Shown: piece by piece, positions 50,512 through 59,469 of the stretch | How the letters are laid out: each line of letters begins with the position of its first letter | How positions within the stretch are numbered: position 1 is the first letter of the stretch | Source of the DNA: Micromonospora parastrephiae | Lineage (GTDB): Bacteria; Actinomycetota; Actinomycetes; Mycobacteriales; Micromonosporaceae | Assembly (NCBI RefSeq): GCF_016802865.1 | Contig: NZ_JAEVHM010000007.1 | Span: 1-64,000 of the forward strand | Direction: 5' to 3' | Length of the DNA stretch: 64,000 bases | Notes under the pieces: generated by a model | Database searches by the model: none | Seen by the model: only the letters and a program-made list of their open reading frames with translations | What the model was told of the DNA's origin: nothing | Made by a program: the position numbers and the translations under genes

Positions 50512-50957
50512 GTGCGCACTCTGCACACCGCGCCGTTGCTGCGGCACACGCCCGACGGCGAACCGGTGCCGGACCACGCCGTGCTGGTCGACGGCGACCG
50601 GGTCCAGGCCGTGGGCCCGTTGGCCGAGCTGATCGAGGCGTACGCGGGTGTCCGGGTCCGCCGCTGGCCCGGCACGCTGGGGCCGGGCCGTCGTACGACG
50701 CTCCGCTGCCGGCGGCGCCCACCCCACGCGAGCGGGTGCACGCGCTGCTGCGCCAGGGGGTGACGGCGGTGCTGGTGGAGCACCTCGCCGATCCGGTGCT
50801 GCGGGCCGCCGTCGACCGGAGTGACCTGCTGGTGCTGCCCACACCCGTGGTGCCGACACTGCATCCGGGCGGACGCGCCGACCTTGCGGTGCACGGCGCC
50901 GACGGCATGTGCCTGGTGACCGTGGTGGCCGGTCGGATCGCCCACCGCCGGGCCTGA
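50512..50957 (+). CDS. Imidazolonepropionase-like domain protein (frame-disrupted)
   Basis: About 148 residues after adding one base. The first half, RTLHTAPLLRHTPDGEPVPDHAVLVDGDRVQAVGPLAELIE, has the amidohydrolase-like beta-sandwich start. The frame breaks near 50690 after GTLGPG. The second half (ERVHALLRQGVTAVLVEHLADPVLRAAVD, then GGRADLAVHGADGMCLVTVVAGRIAHRRA) completes the small composite domain. It lacks the metal-binding barrel, so it is unlikely to be an enzyme by itself. Similar short proteins are familiar in Micromonospora. Confidence 0.72.
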
Positions 50958-51029
50958 CTCCACGTCACGTGGGCTGCGTCGCATCCGATGGTCGGTTGGC
51001 GGGCGTGCATCCGGCGTACCTTGGGGATC

Positions 51030-51932
51030 ATGTCTGTGCCCAACGATCCTGATCCCCGCCTCCAGTCGTACGCGGACCCTCAGCGGCTGGTCACCACCGA
51101 GTGGCTGGCCGAGCACCTGGGCGACGAGGGCCTGGTGGTGGTCGAGTCCGACGAGGACGTGCTGCTCTACGAATCCGGTCACATCCCGGGTGCCATCAAG
51201 GTCGACTGGCACCTGGAGCTCAACGACCAGGTGACCCGGGACTACCTGGACGCGAAGAGCTTCGCCGAGCTGTGTGCCGCGAAGGGCATCGGCCGGGGCG
51301 ACACCGTCGTCTTCTACGGCGACAACTTCAACTGGTGGGCCGCGTACGCCCTCTGGGTTTTCTCACTCTTCGGCCACGCCGACGTGCGGCTGCTCGACGG
51401 CGGCCGGCAGAAGTGGATCGCCGAGGGGCGCGAGTTGACCCGCGACAAGCCGGCCCGCCCCCGCGCCGACTATCCGGTGCCGCTGCGCGACGACGCGCCG
51501 CTGCGGGCCTACCGCGAGCAGGTGATGGCGCACATCGCCGCCGGCCGGCCGCTGGTCGACGTCCGGTCGCCGGGTGAGTACACCGGCGAGATGCTGCACA
51601 TGCCGGACTACCCGCAGGAGGGCGCACTGCGGGGTGGGCACATCCCGGGTGCCGTCAGCAAGCCGTGGAAGTCCGCCGCCAACGCCGACGGCACGTTCAA
51701 GTCCGCCGACGAGCTGCGCGCCATCTACGCCGACCAGCTCGGGCTCAGCCCGGACGACGACGTGATCGCGTACTGCCGGATCGGTGAGCGCTCCAGCCAC
51801 ACCTGGTTCGTGCTGCGACACCTGCTGGGCTACCCGCAGGTCCGCAACTACGACGGCTCGTGGACCGAGTGGGGCAACCTGGTCCGGGCGCCCGTCGTGA
51901 AGGGCGACCAGCCCGGCGGTCTCGCCGCCTGA
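51030..51932 (+). CDS. sseA: Thiosulfate sulfurtransferase (tandem rhodanese)
   Basis: A 300-residue two-domain rhodanese. The N-domain ([41 protein letters not shown]) is inactive. The C-domain has [12 protein letters not shown] and the active-site loop with C249 in [10 protein letters not shown]. It transfers sulfane sulfur from thiosulfate or related donors. ATG 51030 is preceded by TTGGGGATC. It resembles the SseA that is usually paired with SufE; here SufE is elsewhere. Confidence 0.92.
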   Translation: MSVPNDPDPRLQSYADPQRLVTTEWLAEHLGDEGLVVVESDEDVLLYESGHIPGAIKVDWHLELNDQVTRDYLDAKSFAELCAAKGIGRGDTVVFYGDNFNWWAAYALWVFSLFGHADVRLLDGGRQKWIAEGRELTRDKPARPRADYPVPLRDDAPLRAYREQVMAHIAAGRPLVDVRSPGEYTGEMLHMPDYPQEGALRGGHIPGAVSKPWKSAANADGTFKSADELRAIYADQLGLSPDDDVIAYCRIGERSSHTWFVLRHLLGYPQVRNYDGSWTEWGNLVRAPVVKGDQPGGLAA

Positions 51933-51980
51933 GCCGCCGAACGTCCCCGCGCGTCCGTGACGGGCGCGTGGGGACTGTGG

Positions 51981-52183
51981 TCAGCCGGCCAGCGCCACCA
52001 CGCCGCGCAGGTCGCGGACGATGCCGGTGATCTCGCCGGTCTCCGGATTCCATCGCGCCAGGCCGGCCGGTTCCAGGCGGAGCAGCACCGCCCCCGTGTT
52101 GTCCCAGCCCGCAGCAGCCGGTGCTGGTGGTTCTCCACGAAGGCGAGGTAACCGTCGCGGCCGTCGTTCGCCGTCGGTGCCAT
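51981..52183 (-). CDS. Small hypothetical protein (frame-disrupted)
   Basis: 67 residues after adding one base. It reads MAPTANDGRDGYLAFVENHQ, then GWDNTGAVLLRLEPAGLARW and NPETGEITGIVRDLRGVVALAG. The break is near 52108. GAAGGGGGG precedes ATG 52183. I do not recognise the family. It converges with sseA and follows the TetR gene on the same strand. Confidence 0.6.
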
Positions 52184-52251
52184 CCGCCCCCCTTCCGGCC
52201 GTCACGTCGCGCGTCACCTGGCAGACGCACGGGAAGGCGGAAAAGGTTGGG

Positions 52252-52833
52252 TCAGTTTCCCGGTCGTCCGGTGAGGTAGCGCTGAAGGGTCGGCCCGATC
52301 CAGGAGACCAGTTCCTCCGGCTCGACGTCCACCATGGGCGGCAGGCGGACGATGTAGCGGGTGAAGGCGAGGCCGAGGATCTGACTGGCCACCAGGCCGG
52401 CACGTCGGGCGGTCACCGTCTCCCCGGTGCCGGATGTGGCCACCGCAGAGGCGAGCTGGTCGGTGAAGATGCCGCGCATCCGTTCGGCCGCGCCCGGATT
52501 GGTGCTGGCGGCCCGCAGCAGCGCGACGAGCGTCTCGTCGCCCTCCCAGCGGGCGAGGAAGTGCCGGACCAGCGTCTCACCGAGCCGCTCGGACGGTACG
52601 ACGGTCAGGTCGGGCAGACGTAGGTCGAACTCGGCCGCCGCCGCGAAGAGCCCCTCCTTGCTGCCGTAGTAGCGCATGACCATGGACGGGTCGATCCGGG
52701 CGTCGGCGGCGATGGCCCGGATGGTGGCGCGTTCGTACCCGTCCGCCGCGAACCGTTCCCGAGCGGCCCGCAGGATCGCCGCCCGGGTGGCGTCGGAGCG
52801 GCGGGGCTGGGTCGGGCGGGCGGGTGCTGCCAT
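52252..52833 (-). CDS. TetR-family transcriptional repressor
   Basis: 193 residues. The HTH is RAAILRAARERFAADGYERATIRAIAADARIDPSMVMRYYGSKEGLFAAAAEFDL; the ligand domain is helical (C-terminal residues ~70-190). It is divergent from the flavin monooxygenase and probably represses it, and the intergenic palindromes are the likely operators. ATG 52833 is the family-style start; the in-frame extension to 53169 overlaps the monooxygenase. Confidence 0.9.
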   Translation of the reverse strand: MAAPARPTQPRRSDATRAAILRAARERFAADGYERATIRAIAADARIDPSMVMRYYGSKEGLFAAAAEFDLRLPDLTVVPSERLGETLVRHFLARWEGDETLVALLRAASTNPGAAERMRGIFTDQLASAVATSGTGETVTARRAGLVASQILGLAFTRYIVRLPPMVDVEPEELVSWIGPTLQRYLTGRPGN

Positions 52834-52850
52834 GTCAACGACCGTAGGCC

Positions 52851-52920
52851 AACACTTGTTGACACGCAATCGACACCCTTCTACTGTTGCCAACAAGTGT
52901 TTGCCAACGTCCGTTGGCAA
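52851..52920. promoter_or_regulatory. Operator palindromes of the TetR/monooxygenase divergon
   Basis: Two palindromes in the 107-base divergent gap. AACACTTGTTG (52851-52861) pairs with CAACAAGTGTT (52891-52901), 29 bases apart. TTGCCAACG (52901-52909) pairs with CGTTGGCAA (52912-52920), 2 bases apart, forming a compact operator. They lie 21-90 bases before the monooxygenase start. Confidence 0.75.
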
Positions 52921-52940
52921 CAGTCGCTCCGGAGGTGGCC

Positions 52941-54097
52941 ATGCTGCCCACGAGTACCGACGTCCTGGTGGTGGGCGCGGGTCCCACCGGCCTCGCCACC
53001 GCGCTGACACTTGCCCGGCGCGGGGCTGAGGTGACAGTCCTCGACCAGGTCGCCGACCCGCCGAAGACCTCCCGCGCGGCCGTCGTGCACGCGTACACCC
53101 TGGAGGTGCTGGACCGGGTCGCGCCGCAGCGCCGCTGGTCGCCCAGGGGCTGCGGGCGCCGCGCTTCACGGTCCGCGACCGCGACCGGCTGCTACTGGCG
53201 GTCCCGTTCCACGAGCTGCCGTCCCGATTCCCCTACGCGCTGCTGGTCTCCCAGGCCGTCACCGAGCAGGTGCTCACCGACCAGTTGGCCGACCTGGGCG
53301 TCCAGGTGTGGCGGCCGTGCCGGTTGACCGGTCTGAGCCGCACCGCCGACGGGGTACGCGCGCAGGTCGACGGCGCCGAGCTGCGCGCCCGGTACGTGGT
53401 CGGCGCGGACGGCCTGCACAGCACCGTCCGGCAGGCGGCCGGCATCGGCTTCACCGGCCCGAGCGACGAGGAGTCCTTCGTGCTGGCCGACGTACGCGTG
53501 CACAGCGTGCTGCCCCGCGACGAGGCGGCGCTGTTCCTCGCCCGCCCCGGGCCGCTGGTCTGGGCGCCGCTGCCGGACGGCGTGGTCCGGATCGTCGCCG
53601 CGGTGCCGACGGCACCCGCCGAACCGGATGCGGCGTACCTCCAGGCACTGCTCGACGAGCGCGGCCCGGCGCGGCGACCAGACCGGGTGACCGAGGTGCT
53701 GTGGGGTTCCCGGTTCCGGGTGCGGCACCGCATCGCCGACACCTTCCGCGCTGGTTCGGTACTGCTCGCCGGGGACGCCGGACACGTGCACAGCCCCGCC
53801 GGCGGTCAGGGCATGAACCTCGGGATCTGCGACGCCGTGGCCCTCGGCACCGCGGTGGCCGACGTGTTGGACGGCGGACCGGAGACGGCGCTCGACGAGT
53901 ACAACGCACGGCAACGCCCGATGGCCGAGGACGTGCTGAGCTTCGCCGCCGGGCTGACCCGGCTGGCCACCACCTCCCCGTCCCGCCGGCCGGCCCGCGA
54001 CGTGCTGCTCCGACTGCTCGGCGCCGTGCCACCGGCCCGGCGGCGGATCGCGCTGCGCCTGTCCGGGCTGTCCCACCGGGAACCGACCACCGACTAG
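52941..54097 (+). CDS. FAD-dependent aromatic monooxygenase (frame-disrupted)
   Basis: About 385 residues after adding one base. The FAD Rossmann motif VLVVGAGPTGLATALTLARRG opens it; the DG motif is YVVGADGLHSTVRQAAG; the second FAD motif is GSVLLAGDAGHVHSPAGGQGMNLGICDAVAL. Members hydroxylate aromatic compounds with NAD(P)H, for example in antibiotic tailoring or rifampicin inactivation. The frame breaks near 53128 after LEVLDRVAPQ. ATG 52941 follows GGAGGTGG. The stop codon TAG is the last part of the CTAG at which the mobile unit begins. Confidence 0.85.
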
Positions 54098-54119
54098 GGC
54101 GTGTCCTGTCGATCTTGTA
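54094..54119 (+). repeat. Left terminal inverted repeat of the mobile unit
   Basis: Begins CTAGGGCGTGTCCTGTC and overlaps the stop codon of the monooxygenase. It pairs with 56327-56352 with one mismatch. Confidence 0.85.
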
Positions 54120-54161
54120 GTGGTTGATCGTTGACCATGTGCCGGTGATCGTCGTGGTGAA

Positions 54162-54395
54162 CTGACCGATGAGGCGTAGGCGGTGATAGCGCCGCTGCTT
54201 TCCGAACCGGGCAGCAGTCAGGGGCGGTGGTGGGATCACCGTCAGGTCATCAACGGGATCTTGTGGAAGTTGCGCACGGGCGGGCCGTGGCGTGACCTGG
54301 CCACCCGCTACGCCAAACGCACAACGCTCTACCGGTCCAGCCTGGTCCTTATCGCTGCCGTCATCTGGCTTCATGATCGACAGAACAGACCCTAG
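54162..54395 (+). pseudogene. IS5-family transposase remnant
   Basis: The typical opening (L)TDEA-W-AVIAPLL is interrupted because the Trp codon is TAG (54177-54179). It continues with EPGSSQGRWWDHRQVINGIL and LWKLRTGGPWRDLATRYAK, the classic N-terminal DUF4096-like domain of IS5/IS1647-type transposases. Then it jumps to the extreme C-terminus (LVLIAAVIWLHDRQNRP), so the catalytic DDE core is deleted. The end GATCGACAGAACAGACCCTAG (54375-54395) looks like a second IS right end that resembles, but does not match, the outer repeat. Confidence 0.85.
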
Positions 54396-54573
54396 GCGAA
54401 CCGCGCGACCCCGATGAGTGTGAGTGAGCAGCCCGCATCGCTAACCGCGCTGCGGCAGACCGGCCGAATGCTCACCGAGGCCGAGTGCCATCTGTACACA
54501 TCAACTAGATGACGCTTTCGTTCCGAGGTCGACTTGTCGCTGCGACGATACGCCAGGTGACAGAGGAGGCGAC

Positions 54574-55509
54574 GTGGCGCGGCGGAAGCGAGAGCAGGTC
54601 CGTAACCGACATCCCGGCCGCGTTCTTAGAAGCCAACCGGTGGACCTGGAGACTCCAGCGCCGGTGCCATGGTGGAAGAAACCGATCACCTGGGTGATCA
54701 CCGTCTGCCTGACCATGGTCGGCGCTGTGATCACAACCTACGGCACCGACATGGCCAAGGCGTTCCTCGGAGAGAGGGCTGCGCCCGAGGCGGTCGCAGA
54801 ACGCGCCGCCCAGAAATCGCCCCTCATCGTTGTGGATCAGAGCCGCGTCGTTGACGTCGCCCGCAGCTTCGTCTTGCCCCAGTCACCATCTGACGGCGCG
54901 TTGCAGGATTGGGACCGGTCACGCAGTGATATGCCCACCCAGCGGTGGCTCAACGACCAAGGCGCCGTGGACGTAGGGACTTCGTACTGGCAGATCACCT
55001 TTCAGGGCACAAGGACCGAGGTCGTGGAAATCGTCAACATCCGGCCGGTCCTGGAGGACGGCCGCTGCGCGCCAGCAATTGCGGGAGTCCTCGTGGAGAA
55101 CGCTACCTCCGGGGCCACCGACAAGATTCCCCTCACTGTCGCCATTGACCGGCCCAACCCCCGACTGCTGATCAACGACGGTAGCGGCGACGCTGGCAAG
55201 CCATTCTTCGATCTGAAGAAAATCAGTCTTCCCCGCAAGGAGAAGAACGTCGTGGTCGTCAGCGCTACGACCAGCGGCCCCTATTGCCGCTGGCGGCTGG
55301 CCGTCGAGTACTTGGCGGACGGCCACCGTGGCGAGATGATGGTCAGCGCCCCAGAAGACCGCCCGTACGCCGTGACCGGAACAGTGTCATCCGACAAGTA
55401 TTCGGATGTGTTCATCGCGAGCCTGTGGCAATGCGGAGAGCCTCGGAAGCGCCTGAGCGGCCCGGAGTACCTTAAGCTTCAGAACGGTGACCGAAGTGTC
55501 TGCGGCTGA
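54574..55509 (+). CDS. Unknown membrane-anchored protein (mobile-unit cargo)
   Basis: 311 residues. A basic N-terminus leads to one membrane helix at residues 38-56 (ITWVITVCLTMVGAVITTY); the rest should be extracytoplasmic: ALQDWDRSRSDMPTQRW, then a beta-rich part (WQITFQGTRTEVVEIVNIRPVLEDGRCAPAIAGVL) with three Cys residues. No family is recognised. GAGGAGGCGAC precedes GTG 54574. It overlaps the next gene by 23 bases, so the two are coupled. Its base composition is less GC-rich than flanking genes. Confidence 0.75.
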   Translation: MARRKREQVRNRHPGRVLRSQPVDLETPAPVPWWKKPITWVITVCLTMVGAVITTYGTDMAKAFLGERAAPEAVAERAAQKSPLIVVDQSRVVDVARSFVLPQSPSDGALQDWDRSRSDMPTQRWLNDQGAVDVGTSYWQITFQGTRTEVVEIVNIRPVLEDGRCAPAIAGVLVENATSGATDKIPLTVAIDRPNPRLLINDGSGDAGKPFFDLKKISLPRKEKNVVVVSATTSGPYCRWRLAVEYLADGHRGEMMVSAPEDRPYAVTGTVSSDKYSDVFIASLWQCGEPRKRLSGPEYLKLQNGDRSVCG

Positions 55510-56287
55510 GCTGAGAGCCGCCGCTCGAACGGTCGTAGCAATCGGACTTGCTCTCCTCGCAGCGTCCTGCACGGGAGCCCCTTCAGATGCGATGGCCGAG
55601 AAGAGCCCCGCTGCTTCGGACATGCCCGCCAAGGTTGCCGTGCCTCTGCACCGCAGCTTTCCCTCCCTACCGGACCTGCCCGACACGAAAGCCGACGCGG
55701 ATTACCTTCAGGTCACTGGCATCGACGGACTGGACGCCACCAATAAGGCACTCGCCACGCTCTTCACACACGATCCCGCCACCGTGGCCGCCAGACTGTC
55801 ACTCCCGGCCGGGTCCGCGATCACCTATCACCAACGCTCGTCGCGAAACGCCGTCGTTCACACCAACAGTGCCTTGGTCAGTATCCTCGCGCCCGTCTCC
55901 GCCGAATCCGTAGAAGGATTCGTCACTGATTACTGGCTCGCCACCACACTCACCGTCCCACAAGCCGCTGAGGTCAAGATCACCGATTTGTTCCCCAGTC
56001 CGACGGCGGCAACGGATGCGCTAAGCGATCTCGTACGACGACGCCTTCCGCACTCGGACGATGAGTGCATCAAAGGTTCCTGGGATCCCGACTACGCCTC
56101 CGCCCAGCAGTGGCACGCTTCCGACACGTACGCGAAGTTCGCGGTGACTCCCGACGGACTCGTCATCGGATTCGCCAAGGGGGGCCTGATACCACCGCCG
56201 TGCGGAATCTTCCGGATGACGTTCAGCTGGGAGGAACTTAGGCCGCTGATGGCCGATCGAGGTCTGCGTCTCGTCGCGCAACTGTGA
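55487..56287 (+). CDS. Lipoprotein with DUF3298/RsiV-like C-terminus (mobile-unit cargo)
   Basis: 266 residues. Signal peptide with lipobox LLAASC, lipidated Cys at residue 28. The C-terminal part FAVTPDGLVIGFAKGGLIPPPCG followed by FSWEELRPLMADRGLRL resembles the DUF3298 fold found in RsiV-type anti-sigma factors and secreted proteins (moderate confidence). RsiV binds lysozyme in Bacillus; a similar sensing role here is only a possibility. It shares the transcript with the anchored protein upstream. Confidence 0.72.
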   Translation: MTEVSAAELRAAARTVVAIGLALLAASCTGAPSDAMAEKSPAASDMPAKVAVPLHRSFPSLPDLPDTKADADYLQVTGIDGLDATNKALATLFTHDPATVAARLSLPAGSAITYHQRSSRNAVVHTNSALVSILAPVSAESVEGFVTDYWLATTLTVPQAAEVKITDLFPSPTAATDALSDLVRRRLPHSDDECIKGSWDPDYASAQQWHASDTYAKFAVTPDGLVIGFAKGGLIPPPCGIFRMTFSWEELRPLMADRGLRLVAQL

Positions 56288-56326
56288 GCGATAAGTGGGG
56301 AGTGTCAAGTTAGATCCACACTCCCG

Positions 56327-56352
56327 TACAAGATCGGCAGGACACGCCCTAG
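56327..56352 (-). repeat. Right terminal inverted repeat of the mobile unit
   Basis: Read on the minus strand it begins CTAGGGCGTGTCCTGCC. It matches the left repeat at 25 of 26 bases and contains the stop codon of the MFS gene. A GGGAGTGT/ACACTCCC hairpin lies just inside (56298-56325). Confidence 0.85.
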
Positions 56353-57557
56353 GCGAAGCCCTGCCGCAGGGTCCGCCACGCCACCACGGTGACCAGGGCG
56401 AACGTGCCCGCCGCGGCACCCGCCACCGGCACCGTGCCGTACGCGGCGGCGATTAGCCCGGCGAGCGTCGCCCCGACCGGTGCGGTGAGCAGACCGACCA
56501 TCCGCTGGGCCGCGCCCACCCGGCCGAGCAGCCCCGCCGGCACGTGCCGCTGCCCGTACGACGCACACAGGCTGTTCCACACCACCGTCCCGGCGGCGAA
56601 GACGGCCAGCGCGAACCCGCCCGGCACCGGATGCCGGGCCAACGCGAACCCGGTCAGCGCCACGGTCTCCGCGGCGAGCACCGCGCACAGCGCGGGCACC
56701 GTCCCCAGCCGGGCGGCGAGCCGACCCGCACCGAACGCCCCGGCCACGCCACCGAGGATCGCGGCCGCGGCGAACAGCCCATAGCCGGCCGGCGGCACCC
56801 GCAGCACGTCCAGCGCGTACAGCACCAGCACCGCCAGGATGCCGCTGATCGCCAGGTTGCTCGCCGCGGCCAGCAGGGTGACCCGCCACAGTGTCCGGTT
56901 TCCGCGCAGCCACCGCACCCCCTCGACGATCTCGCCCCACACCGACGCGCGCGGCGCTCCGGCTCCGGCCTCCGGGCGCACGACGGGAGCCGGGGCGAGA
57001 GCCAGCACCAGCACGGCGGCCACGGCGAACGTGACGGCGTCCAGGGCGAACGGCAGGGCCGGGGCGGCGGCGAAGAGGACACCGGCGGCGGGAGCGCCGA
57101 GGAAACCGCCGGCCACGGCCGTACCCGCCTGGAGGCGGCCGTTCGCCCGGGGCAGCGCGGTCGGCGGCACCAGCGCGGGAAGCAGTGCGAACGAGGCGGA
57201 GTCGAAGAGCGTGCCCAGCGCGGCGAGGAGAAACGCCGCCATCAGCAACGTCAGGATGCCGGCCCGGTCGACGGCGACCGCCAAGGCCAGCGCCGCCACC
57301 ACCCCGGCGCGGATCCCGTCCACCAGGGCCATCGTCCGTCGACGGTCCCAGCGGTCGGCGTACACACCGCCGAGCAGGCCGAAGAGCAGCGGCGGCAACT
57401 GCGCGGCCACGGTGACCGCGGCGATGACCCGGGGATCGCGGGTCACCGCCGCCGCCAGCAGGGCCAGAGCCGGCGTACGCAGCGAGTCGCCGAACCGCGA
57501 CGAGACGGCGGCGCACCAGAGCAGCCGGAAGTCCCGGCCGAGAGCGGAAGCTGTCAT
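56349..57557 (-). CDS. MFS transporter, enterobactin/antibiotic exporter-like
   Basis: A 402-residue, twelve-helix protein. It opens RDFRLLWCAAVSSRFGDSLRTPALALLAAAVTRDPRVIAAVTVAAQLPPLLFGLLGGVYADRWDRRR, the usual start of the EntS-like branch of the major facilitators, with motif-A-like YADRWDRRRTM. It probably exports a small molecule. Its stop TAG lies in the CTAG at the right end of the mobile unit; before the insertion it would have been convergent with, and overlapping at the stop with, the monooxygenase. Confidence 0.85.
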   Translation of the reverse strand: MTASALGRDFRLLWCAAVSSRFGDSLRTPALALLAAAVTRDPRVIAAVTVAAQLPPLLFGLLGGVYADRWDRRRTMALVDGIRAGVVAALALAVAVDRAGILTLLMAAFLLAALGTLFDSASFALLPALVPPTALPRANGRLQAGTAVAGGFLGAPAAGVLFAAAPALPFALDAVTFAVAAVLVLALAPAPVVRPEAGAGAPRASVWGEIVEGVRWLRGNRTLWRVTLLAAASNLAISGILAVLVLYALDVLRVPPAGYGLFAAAAILGGVAGAFGAGRLAARLGTVPALCAVLAAETVALTGFALARHPVPGGFALAVFAAGTVVWNSLCASYGQRHVPAGLLGRVGAAQRMVGLLTAPVGATLAGLIAAAYGTVPVAGAAAGTFALVTVVAWRTLRQGFA

Positions 57558-57679
57558 GCCGGTGACGGTGCGGGTTCGACCGGGTCGAGGGTCAAGCCGC
57601 CGGGCGAATGGGGGACGCGCCCGTCGGTGATCATCGGTACGGTGGGCGCCGGTATTCGGGACCGGGGGAGAAAACAGGC

Positions 57680-59467
57680 GTGGACCACACCTTCCAGGTC
57701 GACCTCCGTGGCATGGTCGACCTGCTCAGCCATCACCTCTACGGCAGCCCGCGGGTGTACGTCCGGGAGCTGCTACAGAACGCGGTGGACGCGATCACCG
57801 CACGGCGCTCGACCGAGCCGGACGCGCCCGCCCTGGTCCGCATCGACACCCCGGAGATCACCGGCGACGGGACGCTGCGGGTGCACGACACCGGCATCGG
57901 CCTGACCGAGGCGCAGGTCCACGAGCTGCTGGCCACCATCGGCCGCAGCTCCAAACGGGACGAGCTGGGCTTCTCGCGGCACGAGTTCCTCGGCCAGTTC
58001 GGCATCGGCCTGCTCTCCTGCTTCCTGGTCGCCGACGAGATCCAGGTGCTCACCCGCAACGGCGAGCACCCCACGGTCCGCTGGACCGGGTACGCCGACG
58101 GCCGGTACGCGGTGAGCCTGGCACCGCCGCAGGCCGCTCGCGCCGAACCGGGCACCACCGTCACGCTGGTGCCCCGCCGCGACGCCGACCAGTGGTTCGC
58201 CACCCCGACGGTCACCGATCTGGCCCGACTCTTCGGTTCGCTGCTGCCGGTCACGGTCCGGGTCGGCGACGTGGTCACCACCACCGGCGAGCCGCCGTGG
58301 CCGACCACGCCGGGGGCTCCGGTCGACCGGGCGGCGCTGATCGCGTACGCCCGGGAGACGCTGGGCGTAGACCCGTTCGACGTGTTGCCGCTGACCGTTC
58401 CTGAGGCCGGGCTGACCGGGGTCGCCCTCATCCTGCCCACCCCGGTGAACCCGGCGGCCCGCGCGGGGCACCGGGTCTACCTCAAGCGGATGCTGCTCAC
58501 CGAGCACGCCGACGGGCTGCTGCCGGACTGGGCGTTCTTCGCCCACTGCGTGGTGGACGCCACCGAGTTGCGCCCCACCGCCAGCCGGGAGGCCCTCTAC
58601 GAGGACACCCTGCTGACCGCCACCCGGGAGGCGCTCGGCGACCAGGTCCGCGGCTGGCTGGTCCGGCTGGCACGGCACGACCCGCACCGGCTGGCCGAGT
58701 TCCTCCAGGTGCACCACCTCGGCGTGAAGGCGCTGGCGCTGCACGACGACGAGATGCTCCGGCTGGTCGACCGGTGGTGGCCCATGGACACCAACGTGGG
58801 CACGCTCACCCTCGCCGAGTTCCGGGAGCGCCACGGTGTGCTCCGCTACGCGGCGAGCCTGGACGAGTTCCGCCAGCTCGCCGCGGTGGCCGCCGCGCAG
58901 GACCTGGCGGTGGTCAACGCCGGCTACACGTACGACACCGAGCTGATCGAGCGGCTGCCGACGGTGGACCGCTCGGTGCTGATCGAACGGCTGGAGCCGA
59001 GCGACCTCACGACCCGCTTCGACGGTCTCGACCCGCAGGTGGAGCTTGCGCTGCGGCCGTTCCTCACCGCGGCGCAACGGGCCGTCGAACGTTCCGGCTG
59101 CGAAGTGGTGATCCGCGCGTACGACCCGGTGTCGCTGCCCGCGCTCTACCTGGTCAGCCGGTCGGCGGCGTTCAACGACCAGCTCGCGGCCAGCCGGGAC
59201 CGGGCCGACGAGTTGTGGGGCGGGGTCCTCGACGCGCTCGCCGCCACCGCCCCGCCGGACCGGCCGCAGCTGGTGCTCAACCACCGCAACCCGCTGGTCC
59301 GCCGGGTCACCATGCTGGCCGACCCGGACCTGGTGGGGCTCGCCGTCGAGGCGCTGTACGGGCAGGCGCTGCTGCTCGGCCACCATCCGATCCGCGCGGC
59401 CGACGCGGCGCTGCTCAACGATTCCTTCCTCGGCCTGCTCGGCCGGGCCGTTCCGGGACGGGAGTGA
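57680..59467 (+). CDS. Hsp90-like ATPase (HtpG family, divergent)
   Basis: 595 residues. The GHKL nucleotide pocket is well kept: E30/N34/D37 in RELLQNAVDAI, DTGIGLTEAQVHELLATIGRSSK, and GQFGIGLLSCFLVADEI. The middle domain (PTASREALYEDTLLTATREALGDQVRGWL) and a reduced C-terminal part follow. Standard HtpG has about 620-630 residues. There is no MEEVD tail. It is probably a specialised chaperone rather than housekeeping HtpG. GTG 57680 follows GGGGGAGAA. The TPR gene starts 2 bases after its stop. Confidence 0.88.
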   Translation: MDHTFQVDLRGMVDLLSHHLYGSPRVYVRELLQNAVDAITARRSTEPDAPALVRIDTPEITGDGTLRVHDTGIGLTEAQVHELLATIGRSSKRDELGFSRHEFLGQFGIGLLSCFLVADEIQVLTRNGEHPTVRWTGYADGRYAVSLAPPQAARAEPGTTVTLVPRRDADQWFATPTVTDLARLFGSLLPVTVRVGDVVTTTGEPPWPTTPGAPVDRAALIAYARETLGVDPFDVLPLTVPEAGLTGVALILPTPVNPAARAGHRVYLKRMLLTEHADGLLPDWAFFAHCVVDATELRPTASREALYEDTLLTATREALGDQVRGWLVRLARHDPHRLAEFLQVHHLGVKALALHDDEMLRLVDRWWPMDTNVGTLTLAEFRERHGVLRYAASLDEFRQLAAVAAAQDLAVVNAGYTYDTELIERLPTVDRSVLIERLEPSDLTTRFDGLDPQVELALRPFLTAAQRAVERSGCEVVIRAYDPVSLPALYLVSRSAAFNDQLAASRDRADELWGGVLDALAATAPPDRPQLVLNHRNPLVRRVTMLADPDLVGLAVEALYGQALLLGHHPIRAADAALLNDSFLGLLGRAVPGRE

Positions 59468-59469
59468 GC

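Larger units (their letters stand above)
54094..56352. mobile_element. Inverted-repeat-bounded unit with IS5-type ends and two cargo genes
   Basis: A 26-base terminal inverted repeat (54094-54119 and 56327-56352) matches at 25 of 26 positions, both starting CTAGGGCGTGTCC. Inside are a broken IS5-type transposase at the left end and two unrelated genes (54574 and 55487). The target appears to be CTAG, whose duplication flanks the unit. It inserted exactly between two convergent chromosomal genes. It may be a non-autonomous transposon or a product of two nested insertions. Confidence 0.8.

Noticed and set aside
45212-51932. A physical sufE-sseA sulfur operon
   Set aside because: The two genes are about 5.4 kb apart on opposite strands with unrelated genes between; only a functional link can be suggested.
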